A stretch of DNA of 64,000 nucleotides from Syngnathus acus (Eukaryota > Chordata > Actinopteri > Syngnathiformes > Syngnathidae): positions 12,863,918 to 12,927,917 of the forward strand of contig NC_051098.1 in assembly GCF_901709675.1 (NCBI RefSeq). Reading direction: 5' to 3'. Positions 44,660 to 55,587 of this stretch are shown here, piece after piece. The notes under the pieces were generated by a model. It was not told the origin of the DNA. It worked only from the letters and a program-made list of their open reading frames with translations, and did no database searches. The position numbers and the translations under genes are program-made. Each line of letters opens with the position of its first letter. Positions within the stretch are counted from its first letter, which is position 1.

Positions 44660-44719
44660 TACTTTACCGCGATGAGACTGGTGGATGGAAAGTGACAGAC
44701 AGATCAGACTTTCTTTGAG
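44660..44719 (+). other. Probable TRPC6 non-coding first exon (start approximate)
   Basis: Sequence ending TTTCTTTGAG followed by the donor GTGAGT at 44720. Joining it to the acceptor before 45567 would place an in-frame TGA directly upstream of the junction. The exon can therefore only be untranslated, with translation starting at 45578. Confidence 0.45.
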
Positions 44720-45566
44720 GTGAGTGGAAAATTGATTAGGATTATGTCATTTTATATATGTTCACCAAAATGGGCTGCATGCTTTTCATTTGTTTAACTG
44801 CTAGTAGAAAATGAAATTAAAACTAGTGTATGTACTAAAAAAAGTTGGACTAATACAAGGAACCTATTTTATTATTTGGCTTTATGTTTAACCTTGCTTG
44901 GTTTATACTTTTTGCAGAACTGCAAACTACAACCACCATAATAAACAAATGTGTAAACCAATAGCTTTCCGACAGTGTCAGTTTAAAAGTGACCATCTTT
45001 GTTTGTGGCTTGACCTAATTATGTGACCTGTGACTCCACATCCGCTCAAGTCAGTTGCGCGCAAGCTAATCCTTTCCAACAATGCGCACAATTGGATGAA
45101 AGGGGAAGTCTCGCTCAGTCATCGTAAGTAGCAATTAGCGGGTGCCTTGAGTGCATCACTCAAATGAAATTACTGAATAGAAAACCAGATTTTCTTAGTT
45201 TGGTGGCTGATTCATTGTAAAACCCCATATGCTGATCTGGAGGGACTCTCACATGTAAACAGGTCAGGTGTAGTCTATAAAAAGCTTGGTGACATGCTGT
45301 GGGTGTCCTTCCCCGGGTTTGGCCTCCTTCGAGGTTGAGCTTGAGGGTGTCAAGGAGGGCAGATGACGAGTCTGTGGGTGGTATCCTTCGTGGGCGGGGG
45401 GGGAGTAATAACTCAGCTCTGCAGAGTTGTCACTTCCTTGAAGCTCTCTGCAGGACTTGGTCAAAATAAATTAACCTTCACATGACTACATAAGAAATTG
45501 GTCTGCTCCAGTGCAATACAAAATGTCCGCCACACCCCAAGCAATGGCTCCCATGTGTTTCCCTAG
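44720..45566 (+). other. TRPC6 first intron / upstream region
   Basis: About 850 bases with no recognised coding exon. It ends in the acceptor tgtttccctag (AG at 45565-45566), eleven bases before the TRPC6 ATG. Confidence 0.5.
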
Positions 45567-45577
45567 CAAACGGGCAG

Positions 45578-48500
45578 ATGACAGCTCAACTCTTAGGGTC
45601 GGCCACGTGGAAGGCCGCCCCCCTCTTCCGCGACCATCCCGGCTCCGGCCTCTCCCTGACCGAGGAAGCCTTCTTAGAGGCTGTCGTGCACGGCAACGTT
45701 TCCGAAGTGAGGCGCTTGGTGGACGAGCTGCCGGACATCAACGTCAGCGGCGTCCATTTCACGGGCCAGAACGCTTTGCAGCTGGCCGTGGCCAACGAGC
45801 ATTTGGAGATCACCAAGTTACTCCTGGAGAGGAAAGACCTGACCGGGACTGGCGACGCGTTGCTCTTAGCCATCCGTAAAGGTTACGTGCGCATCGTGGA
45901 GGCCATCTTGAGCCAGCGAGACTTTGCTGACGTTCAGAGGTTGTCTTCTAGCTCTAGTCAGGTGGATGTACGCGGAGACCTCTTTACCGATGACGAGAAC
46001 TGCGGCCTTTTCTCCAACGGCATCACGCCCATCATTCTGGCCTCCCAGTGCCACGACTACGAGATCGTGCACTTGCTTCTCGCCAGGGGGGCTCGCATCC
46101 AGCGGCCCCACGACTACTTCTGCTGCTGCGGCGCCTGCAGCCGGCAGCAGGCCGCCGACTCCTTCAGACACTCGCAGTCCCGCATCGACGCCTACAAAGG
46201 TCTCGCCAGTCCGGCCTATCTGTCGCTCTCCAACGAAGATCCCATGATGGCGGCGCTGGAGCTGAGCCACGAGCTGGCGGTCTTAGCCAGCACCGAGATG
46301 GAGTTCAAGGTAAAAATACAGAGTACGATGATTGATTAATGATGATTAAGACCCGCATCTTCCATCCTGTTGCGTCAGAACGACTACAAGAAACTGTCCG
46401 TGCAGTGCAAAGACTTCACGGTGAGCCTCTTGGACTTGTGTCAGAACACTGAGGAAGTGGCGGCCATCTTGCACGGCGACTCGCTGGAGAGTGGGCAAAA
46501 GCTGGCCAGGTTAAAACTTGCAATCAAGTATGACGTTAAGAAAGTGAGTGTTTGACAAAATAAAAGCAGTCTTGATATATTCTTTATCCGCTGTAGTGAG
46601 TCTTAAATCTTCGCCTGTTTGTCAGTTTGTGGCCCATCCCAACTGCCAGCAACAGCTGCTCTCCATCTGGTATCAGAACGTTTCCGGACTCCGTCGACAG
46701 ACTACGGCAGTTAAGGTTCTCCTGGTCTTCGGGATGACAGTTAGCTTGCCAGTTCTAGCTCTGGTGTCCTGGATTGCGCCATCCAGCAAGGTTGGCCATC
46801 AGAGGATATGTCATGTCTCCAATGATCTAAAATGATCTTGTTTCCCTCACTCCATTAGCTCGGGAAGCTGATGAGTGGTCCGTTTCTGAAGTTTGTGTCC
46901 CACGCCGCCTCCTTTGTCACCTTCTTGTGCCTCCTGGTTCTGAACGCAGCCGACCGTTTCAACGGTCCGTCGCTTCTGCCCAACATGACGACCCACCGTC
47001 CACCCTCGCAGCTCTTCCGCATGAAGACCACGCCTTTCACCTGGATTGAGATTCTCATTGTGTCCTGGGTGCTAGGTTCGATCTTCTCGTCATGAGAACT
47101 CTTAGGAGCGGCGTCTCATCGCATTTCTTTCTCCGTCCACAGGGAAAATTTGGAAAGAATGCAATGAAATTTGGTCGCAGGACATCAGGGAATATATCGC
47201 AGAACCATGGAACTTTCTGGACTTCAACATTTTGGCCATCTTCAATGGCTCGTTCATCGCGCGGCTGATGGCGTGCTGGCACGTGTACGCCGCTCAGCGC
47301 TACGTGGACGAGAACAACACTAACCTGTCCAGCGCCACTCTGCCCTCGGACATTCGGTATTTTCAGCTCGGTAAGTCACAGAGCAGAGTTTCAGACTTTT
47401 AGGGACTGCTAGCATGACTGCACTGTCGCGTTCCTCACTTCCAGCCCGAGTCAAGTGGCTTCCATCAGATCCGCAGCTCATTTCCGAGGGCCTGTACGCC
47501 GTCGCGGTCGTGCTGAGCTTCTGCCGCATCGCCTACGTGCTGCCGGCCAACGAGAGCTTTGGCCCGTTGCAGATCTCGCTAGGCAGGACGGTGAAGGACA
47601 TCTTCAAGTTCCTGGTGATTTTCATCACAGTCTTTGTGGCCTTCATGATGGGGATGTTCAACTTGTACTCGTACTACCTCGGGGCCAAGCACAACGACGC
47701 TTTCACCACGTGAGTTGCGGTTATGTTCTGATTCTTTTTGTGGAGATACCTAACAAAGTAGAAAAGTATTGATTCTTCATTTCCGCCATTCTTCATCACA
47801 GACTGGAGGAGAGCTTCAAAACGCTCTTCTGGGCCATCTTCGGCCTGTCGGAAGTGAAGTCGGTGGTGATCGATATCGACCACAAGTTCATCGAGAACAT
47901 CGGCTACATCCTGTACGGCGTCTACAACGTCATCATGGTGATCGTCTTGCTCAACATGCTCATCGCCATGTTCAATAGTTCCTTTCAGGAGATTCAGGTG
48001 CGCTTGGTTGCCAAAGGTTTTCCACTTTCACTGGATTCCTTTCGCATTCCAAAAAGTTTGATGACTCCAGATTGAAATAATAATTTTGTGTCTTGTTCAG
48101 GGTGACGCTGACGTGGAGTGGAAGTTCGCCCGAGCCAAATTGTGGTTTTCATACTTTGAGCCAGGCGGTTCACTGCCCGTCCCCTTCAACCTGCTCCCGA
48201 GTCTCGGCCCGGTTGCTTCACTCTTGCAAAAACTCAAAGGATGTCTTTTGGATGTAGCTCCAGAGAAAGTCAGAGAAAATATGCAGCGTGACGAAATGGA
48301 ACACAACAAAGTAGGGAACATCATCAATCTGAATTTTCATTTTGCAAAGTTAGCTGCGTCCGCCTCATGTTTCTTCATTTGTTTTGGGTCTTAGTTAAGT
48401 CAACAAGAAGACTCCAGAGTGGACGCAACCACTTGCCCAACACGTTATCAAGTAAACAATATCTTACTTTCCTGCCTGTCTACTTCTACCACCAGCTGCA

Positions 48501-49236
48501 CTTCCCAAAACCTACACTACCACTTATGAAATGAAAATAAAATGCAATATAGCTCGCTAGCAAGATATCTTGCTTGTTAGCTATATTGCTAGTTAGCTAC
48601 CCGTCTATCTAGTTTTGTAGTTTCTGACGTTTTGTAGGGTCAACATTAATTACCAATCTCAAATGACTATTTCCAAAAAATACATTGTAAAATTAAATAT
48701 ACCAAGATGTGTGTTTACAACAATATTTTTTCCCCCAACACTCCTACGATTGTGCTACACTATTGCTAAAGATCTATTCTATTCTATTTGGGATTTAATC
48801 TCGTGTTTTATCTTATCTTGTGTCAGTCTTGCAAGATTACTGTCCATTACGGTCCTCTTCAATTTCATTTAAGTGATTTTACCTCGAGCACGGTGACATG
48901 CTGGATCTGAATCAGCCTGTCATTATACAATTACTCACCTCTATTTCCATTTTCCAGAAGATCATGAGCCGCCTCGTCAAGAGACACATCCTGAAAGCGC
49001 AACGGGACAAAGAAAACGACGAAGTGAATGAAGGTGATTGGAGCACACACCCACACACAAAAACACGCACATCGTGTTCTCAGCATCTCGGTTGCGAAAC
49101 ATCTTGTCCCGCAGGCGAACTGAAAACGATCAAGAGGGACATCTCCAGCCTTCGCTTCGAGTTGCTGGCGATGGGCAAGCGGGAAGTGAAGACCCTGGCT
49201 CAGCTCGTCAGGCAGCTGAATGAAGTGACACAATGA
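45578..49236 (+). CDS. trpc6: TRPC6 cation channel, complete CDS
   Basis: Diacylglycerol-gated, calcium-permeable plasma-membrane channel of the TRPC3/6/7 group. Coding exons are 45578-46309, 46379-46543, 46626-46790, 46859-47075, 47143-47370, 47445-47709, 47802-47997, 48101-48310, 48395-48451, 48958-49033 and 49115-49236 (TGA), giving 810 residues. The first exon codes the ankyrin-repeat region ([20 protein letters not shown], then PTIILASQ-like and RPHDYFC motifs). Six membrane helices follow, with the pore stretch [10 protein letters not shown] at about residues 600-612. The TRP-box region is [16 protein letters not shown]-terminal coiled coil starts at [18 protein letters not shown]. The protein begins about 60 residues later than human TRPC6, at an ATG just inside the exon. 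TRPC6 rather than TRPC3 or TRPC7 is supported by linkage to PGR, CEP126 and YAP1. Confidence 0.95.
48452..48957 (+). other. TRPC6 intron after the 57-nt exon
   Basis: About 500 bases, AT-rich, with a short GCTAGC-type repeat near 48553-48590. I see no exon. Confidence 0.7.
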
Positions 49237-50394
49237 GTCGCAACCATCTTTTACGTCAATAGTTCAAAGTTAAACAATCAAAAATAAAGCCTGAGTTTAG
49301 CCGAAAAATCGCAACATTATGTCAATGTCAGAGTTAACCACAAGGTGGCACTGCCGGGCTCTCAAACTTTCGCCCAATGACCTCTCATGTGGTTTTCACA
49401 ATCATAAATTGTTTTGTTTCATACAGGAGGTTCAAATCAAGGATAGTGACGGACAACTACGCCCCCCCCCCCCCCCCACACACACATACACATACATATA
49501 CTACTGATAGCGACATGGTTATGACGCAAGAGATAGGGCCAAGGCCTACGTGTGACATGAGCAAAACAATTGGTTTTCATATTTGGCAAAGTCTCATTAT
49601 CATTGTTTTTGCTGGACTAGTTTAGGGAGCCAGATTATTTTCGACAGTATTATACAAAATGGGGAGATGCCAAGGTAAAATAAATATTCTGACATCAATT
49701 TAGCAGTGACGTCATCCAAATGGAGTTTTCTCATGAGATACGTTCAACTCTCCTGTTGTGTTGCAGGTCAAATTGACCAGTTTTTAAAGTTTTGATTTTT
49801 TTTTTGGTATTTCTTGTAGAACAACTAAGTGATTGATTTTTTTTTTCTTTTTCTTGTGGAACAACTGAGTGATTCTGAAAGTGTGGCACTAAGTGATGCT
49901 TGGCCTTTAACTAATAGCATGTGAGAATCAGTTACTCAAATGTTCAAACTGCATCATGTTATTTGTTGTGAACCTTTCATATATCCAGCGTAGTTCATTT
50001 GTTAAGTACAGTTCAGTTATATTCAACTTTTCAGGACTATACATTAGCTTTCAGAATGATTTTAATTCATGTGAAATGCATTTAAATTGAATTATTAAAA
50101 TATATAAGTGCCGTTTTTATGCTTCTGTTTTATTAATATTTAAGCACAGTGTATCTAATTAACAGTGGCTTACAATATGTATTTTATATATATATATATA
50201 TTGAATGTTCTTCTGTGATTTGGGGGGGTGTTGAAGGCCCTACTTGGCCCTCCTTTTCGTCTCCCTGGTCGTGGATTTTGGAAGAGGAGGGGGTGTGATC
50301 ACAGGAACCTCCCTTGAGCCCTCAACTCCGCACTCTGCGTTCTGCTTGGAGGCGCGCAGGACTCGCGCGAGTGGCTCCTTTTACGCACTCCAAA
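49237..50394 (+). other. TRPC6 3' UTR and PGR promoter/5' UTR
   Basis: AATAAA at 49283-49288, 47 bases after the TRPC6 stop, is the likely polyadenylation signal. The remaining ~1.1 kb before the PGR ATG is AT-rich. It has a C tract at about 49462-49478, an (AT)n run at 50185-50202 that could act as a TATA-like element, and a GC-rich leader from about 50320. Confidence 0.55.
49283..49288 (+). terminator. TRPC6 polyadenylation signal
   Basis: Canonical AATAAA (in tcaaaaataaagcc) 47 bases after the TRPC6 stop. Confidence 0.7.
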
Positions 50395-53300
50395 ATGGAG
50401 AAAGTACACGGGAAGATACTTGAGTCCGTTGGTGACATCATCGACTTCAACGATATGAAGCTCCCCGACGACGATGGTTACGCGGCCGCCGCCGTTCCGC
50501 CGAACCAGGGCGACGGTTCGGTGTTCAGAGACTGCGCTAACCTGTTGGACGCTCCTCCGCCAGATGAGCAGCAGCAACCCCCGCCGCAGCAGGGGGAGAC
50601 TCCGTACGAGCGTGGAAATGACTTTTTAAAGTGGCAGCACTATGTCAAAGATAACGTTGAGCAGGTTGGCTCGAACGTGTCCAAGTTCATCAAGGACGAG
50701 CAAGAAGCGTCCGTCATTATGGAGACGCCGTGTCCGGCCTTCGACGCGCTGGACGGATGCGCTCAAGACGGCCGCAAGCAGCCCCACTTCGGCTTCGAAG
50801 AGCCGGAGTGCGCGCGTTTCGTCCCGGTGGGTCCCCGGCCGGCGCAGGAAGCTTCGCCCAACTTCCTGGTGCACATGAACCCGGCGGAGCAGATAGGCCA
50901 GCATGGCCAGGCGAAGGCCGACCCCCGCGGAGGCTTCGCCCGGAAAGGCGCAGCGCTCCACTTGGATGCCGGCGCGCCCTCGCCGGCTCACCTGGCCGTG
51001 TACAAGAGCGAGGTGGGCCGCTGGCAGGTGCCCGCCGTGGGGCCCGGGGAGGCGCAGTTCTGGTGCCAATCGGCCGGGGTGACGGAGGACCCGTTCGGCT
51101 ACAATGGGATGCACAGCCAGGCCGTGGCCCAGCGGAACCATACGCCTTTCAACGCCTTTGCCAGGTAAATTTGAACCTCCACACTCCAGGCCACAGGTGT
51201 CACTATTTAAACAATTTTGGGGGATTGATGATGAAAATGACATGTTAAAATTATTATTAATAAAATCATTATTGACACTGACTTTTTACTTTGACTTGCG
51301 GACAAAACAATTGAGCTAAACTAACCATAATGGACTTCACTTAAATGTATCTGCACCGTATGGTGCCCAACCAAAATAGAATTGGAGTTGTTATGCCTTG
51401 GCAACATTGCTTAGCTAACAATCAATGTGAAATGCTATACACAGGCCAACACATAGCATCAGTGTTATAATTCATATTTGAACACAAATGGTGCAGTAGC
51501 ACATGTAGAAAGGCAATATAACAATACTCAGACATATATTCTTTATCCTCTGTGAAAAACAACTAATAAGTAGTTGTTACTGTCTAAAGAGAAATGAAGT
51601 GGTTTCTTTTTTCCACAGCATGCCCCCTCAGAGGTCTTGCGTGATCTGTGGCGACGAGGCCTCCGGGTGCCATTACGGAGTTCTAACCTGCGGCAGTTGC
51701 AAGGTCTTTTTTAAAAGAGCAGTGGAAGGTGAGGTGCTTCATTTACTTCAATCAATTCAACACAATTACTCAATTATGGCCCTTTTATACTTTTTGAATT
51801 AATTGTCCAAGATTTGCTCCAAGTCTCAGCCTGATGCGCTGAAGGAAAGAAAAAACCCCAACAACACACAGGACAGGATTGGGCAATTGAAAATAGTTAA
51901 TGAATGAATGAGTGATGAGTGAATTAATTATTCATCCGAATTTTCTACTGCCAAATATTGAAATCGGCATGTTGGTCCAGTTAGTCTTTAACATCAGGGC
52001 TTGGAACGCAGACAGGCAGACAAGTTTAAAAAAAAAAGAAAAATATGGTCGTGGGGATTCATGCTCCCCCCCCTCCCTTAATAAAAAAAAAAAAGCATCC
52101 TCTAACCTTCTTTGGTAATTGCCTGAGATGGTTGGCGACGCTATCGGGGCCTTTTTGGATTTGTTTTGCTTGTTATCGCACAACGGCGGATACACGAGAG
52201 CCACCGTGTCTCACCCTGGCCGTGTCACTCCGTCCTTACAGCCTTGCCACTATCTCATGTTCTCCTTCAGAGCTTTTCACGGAACACTAAGGAGCCCTTG
52301 AACATGTTTTTTTTCCTTTCTCCCTACACTCCCTTACTTGCATTTGAAAAAAAAAATTGAGATTTTAAATGATGGGGTTTTTTTTTTGTTGGTGACCTCT
52401 GGTTTCAAAGGTCATCACAGCTACCTGTGCGCTGGGCGCAATGACTGCATTGTGGACAAGATCCGGAGAAAAAACTGCCCGGCATGTCGCCTGCGGAAGT
52501 GCTATCAAGCGGGAATGATGCTTGGAGGTAATTGCTGTATAATCAATAAGACCCAAAACAATTGAACTTGAAAAGCATATTTTGCAGTAGTGCAGAAAAT
52601 GCAAACCTTTTGCTCCGCCCCCTCAGGCAGGAAGTTGAAGCGTTTCGGAGCCCTCAAGGCGCTGGGCTTGTCTCAGTCGGTCATGTTCCCGCCGCACATG
52701 TCCGTGTCGGGTGACAGCCAGGCCCTGAGCGCCATGGCGGGCGTGCCGGGCATCCAGGAGATTCAGTTCTCTCAGCACATCATCGCCATCTTGGAGAACA
52801 TCGAACCCGAGGTGGTGTTTTCGGGCTACGAAGGCGCGCAGACCGACGTCTCGCACGCGCTGCTCAACAGCCTCAACAATCTGTGCGAGAAGCAACTGCT
52901 GTGGATCGTCAAGTGGTCCAAGTCTTTGCCAGGTAACCTTTCTGCAGACGCCAAATCACAGATTTGCTCCAAGTCTCAGCCTGATGCGCTGAAAAAAAAA
53001 GATGAAAAGCAGGATTGGGCAATTGAAAATAAAATATGTGGACAATTTTGGCGATGGCAGAAAATATAGTCGAAGAAAAATGATGATTCCGATGCTACCA
53101 TTTGAAAATGTGATTTCTTTTGCTAAGGCTTTCGTAATCTTCACATCACCGACCAGATGACGCTCATCCAGTACTCGTGGATGAACCTGATGGTGTTTTC
53201 TCTCGGCTGGCGCTCCTTTCAAAACGTCACTAGGGAATATATATACTTTGCGCCTGACCTCGTTTTAAGTCTGTGAGTACGAGTATGAATTTTGTTTTAA

Positions 53301-53755
53301 ACCCATGTACAGTCTTTGAGTCGCCATTTCCGATCATGTAAATTTTCATTTGAGTTTACAATAGATTTGAGGTTTTATTATTATTTTTTTAATCACAACA
53401 AATTACGGCTTTTGCAAAGATTGTGCTTTTTTTTCTCTAAAATATTTTCCTATTGGAACACAACTTTCAAAAGTTTGACTGACATATTTCCTTTCTCCAA
53501 AATGTAATCGTCTGCTTGCCATTACGTTGGCCAATTTGCACATGCGAGAAAAGCAAATCATTTGAAGTAATGGCCATTCAAAGAGCGCCTTAATTTGTTT
53601 TGGTTTTTTACTGCGCCTCAGGGAACAAATGAGGAGATCTCCCATTTACGACCTGTGCCTGGCCATCCAGTTCATCCCGCAGGAGTTTGCCAACCTTCAA
53701 GTGACCCGCGAGGAGTTCCTCTGCATGAAGGCCATCATCTTGCTCAACACGGGTA

Positions 53756-53790
<35 letters not shown>

Positions 53791-54227
53791 TTTGGGAAAC
53801 AATCTTCATGATTGAGTGCCAAATGTCCTTGTTCCCTCAGTGCCTCTGGAGGGTCTGAAAAGCCAGGGGGCCTTTGAGGAGATGCGTCAGAATTACATCC
53901 GCGAGCTGACCAAGGCCATCCACGGGAAGGAGAAGGGCGTGATGGCCAGTTCTCAGCGTTTCTACCACCTCACCAAGCTCATGGACGCCATGCACGAAGT
54001 ACGCCCGCCAAAAACCGCCGGTGTGGCGCCACAAAAAAACTCTAACCTTCTGTCTCCTGCCCTCTTGACAGATAGTGAAGAAGGTCAACCTGTTCTGCCT
54101 GAGCACGTTCATCCAGGCCGACGCCATGAAGGTGGAGTTTCCCGAGATGATGACCGAGGTGATCGCCTCGCAGCTGCCCAAGGTCCTGGCGGGCATGGTG
54201 AGGCCGCTGCTATTCCACCCCAAGTGA
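50395..54227 (+). CDS. pgr: Nuclear progesterone receptor (NR3C3), complete CDS
   Basis: Ligand-activated steroid receptor that binds progestins and hormone-response DNA. Exons are 50395-51164, 51619-51728, 52411-52527, 52627-52932, 53128-53272, 53622-53752, 53841-53998 and 54072-54227 (TGA), giving 630 residues. Exon 1 codes a 256-residue N-terminal domain, far shorter than in human PR-B. Two zinc fingers (about 264-330) are split over exons 2 and 3; the P-box is CGSCKV and the second finger reads [20 protein letters not shown]. The ligand domain keeps the steroid-contact residues: Asn in SLNN, Gln in EKQLL, Arg in GWRSF, and Cys and Thr in FCLSTF. The start is the first ATG in frame, in context caaaATGg; the open frame extends upstream without another ATG. 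Residue 419 is Cys where human PR has Gly722 (see findings). Identity is secure. Confidence 0.97.
51165..51618 (+). other. PGR intron 1
   Basis: 454 bases between the N-terminal-domain exon and the first zinc-finger exon. No feature was seen. It is small compared with mammalian PGR introns. Confidence 0.75.
51729..52410 (+). other. PGR intron 2, carries a duplicated block
   Basis: 682 bases. It contains 51810-51894, a block also present in PGR intron 4 at 52960-53030, plus short A tracts. No exon was seen. Confidence 0.75.
51810..51894 (+). repeat. Intronic duplicate block, copy A
   Basis: It begins GATTTGCTCCAAGTCTCAGC CTGATGCGCTGAA and ends AGGATTGGGCAATTGAAAAT. The same start and end words occur at 52960-53030 in a different PGR intron, with a shorter, A-rich middle. 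Confidence 0.88.
52960..53030 (+). repeat. Intronic duplicate block, copy B
   Basis: Second copy of the block at 51810-51894, in the same orientation. It starts 28 bases after the donor of the exon ending at 52932. Confidence 0.88.
53273..53621 (+). other. PGR intron 5
   Basis: 349 bases, AT-rich, with no feature beyond a normal acceptor (ctgcgcctcag). Confidence 0.8.
53758..53788 (+). repeat. 31-base poly-A tract in an 88-base PGR intron
   Basis: An uninterrupted A run that starts five bases after the donor GT (53753) of the exon ending at 53752. The intron runs only from 53753 to 53840. Confidence 0.95.
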
Positions 54228-54350
54228 CCACGTGTTTACTGGACTCCTTTTTCGCTTCTTCTTCAAGTGCATTTTTTGTCAAAGCTGCCTTGAGCGCCCC
54301 CTTCTGCCTTTTTACGCTTTACTGTGCGGGATCAATCAAAACAACCAATC

Positions 54351-54356
54351 AATAAA
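54351..54356 (+). terminator. PGR polyadenylation signal
   Basis: Canonical AATAAA (in caatcaataaaacaac) 124 bases after the PGR stop. This implies a very short 3' UTR. Confidence 0.7.
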
Positions 54357-55048
54357 ACAACAGTCAAAAAGATCATCCGACCGACGTAGCTTTTAGAACT
54401 ATTTTCCGAGGCGGATGAACATGCAGGCGGCATAGTTGCTCTTTAGAAACGGAGCAACGTCATTTAAAATGTTTGAATCTGAAATAGTGGTGTCAAACAC
54501 GAGGGCTGGGGGCCAGGTCTGTTCCGCTTTGTCGTTGTAAGTGGCCCATGAAATACAGCTAGCGATAACACAATAGCCAAAATGGGGGAAAAAAAACTTG
54601 TAGCTCAGCCTTCATAAATCATTGTGTTTATTTATAAAAGGTGTAAATGCAGCGTGCAGACAGCAGTTGCTTGCAGAGGAAACAACCTCCCCACGTGTGG
54701 AAATGTTACACAATGCGAGACATGGTTCAAATTTCCGCAACACACCCTTGCAACTCTTCACTTTTAGGGAGTTTTCTCATCATTCTTCTCACGTCACTCA
54801 TAAGCAGCCAAGGCCACCTGACATTCCTGAAATATAGTTTCGGTCCCTCCCCTCCTACAGTACAGTCACGTTTCAGTTGGATAACCGAAGGGGATTTTTT
54901 TTTTTTTAAAGCCCTTGAAATGTTAAGATTACAACAATAATATTAATAGTAATAAAAAAAAAAGAAAATGCTGGTACACCCGTGTACCACAAACACGTAT
55001 GCTGAAGTCATCCTGCCCAGCAATTTGATAACACAAAAACAATTACAG

Positions 55049-55587
55049 CAGTGGTTCTCAAACTGGGGTCCATGAGTCGTAGGGTGGGGGTCCGCAAATC
55101 AATTTGCAATAAAGGATTATGTGGTATCATGAATATACAGTTTGCTTATGTAGAGCTGTGGGTATCAAAGTGCAAGCGCCCTCTTGTGGTACGCAAAGGA
55201 ATCACTGAATTAAATGGCCAGGCTACAAAATGTTCCTGTGGCTACATTTGTTTAAGTATATGGGTGGTTCTCAAAAAGTATGGTCCAGGAGTGTAACATC
55301 AGAGCCCAAAAATAAACTTCTTCAAAATAAGGTCAAACTGTCCTTCAGTCTGTCCTGAATATGTTTGACCAGGACACATTCTAAGAGTCACCCCGAAATA
55401 ATTTCATTAAGTCCTTTAAGCCAGTTTGTTTATTGGTAGAATTTATATACGTATGTGTATTTCAATTGAATCATAATGTAAAGTTTTCATTTGACTATAT
55501 TTAAGTGCAGTGGTTAATTCGTAACATGCGTGCTGTTTTTTTTTTTTTTGGCGTTTCCTCTGAACCCCAAAAGTTCGAGAACCCATG
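55049..55587 (+). mobile_element. hAT (Charlie-type) non-autonomous element
   Basis: The left end reads CAGTGGTTCTCAAACTGGGG and the right end reads AGTTCGAGAACCCATG, an imperfect inverted match to the classic hAT-Charlie end CAGTGGTTCTCAAA. The flanks AATTACAG and CTTTACAG agree at six of eight positions, fitting a decayed 8-bp target duplication. An internal GTGGTTCTCAAAAAG at about 55263 suggests a nested or rearranged copy. No transposase remains. Confidence 0.68.

Noticed and set aside
50314-50394. Extending PGR upstream of the 50395 ATG
   Set aside because: The open frame continues upstream, but its apparent start is TTG, not ATG; the ATG at 50395 has a good context and begins a conserved-looking [10 protein letters not shown] sequence.
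50626-51243. 205-codon antisense ORF opposite PGR exon 1
   Set aside because: A codon-bias shadow of the GC-rich N-terminal-domain exon.
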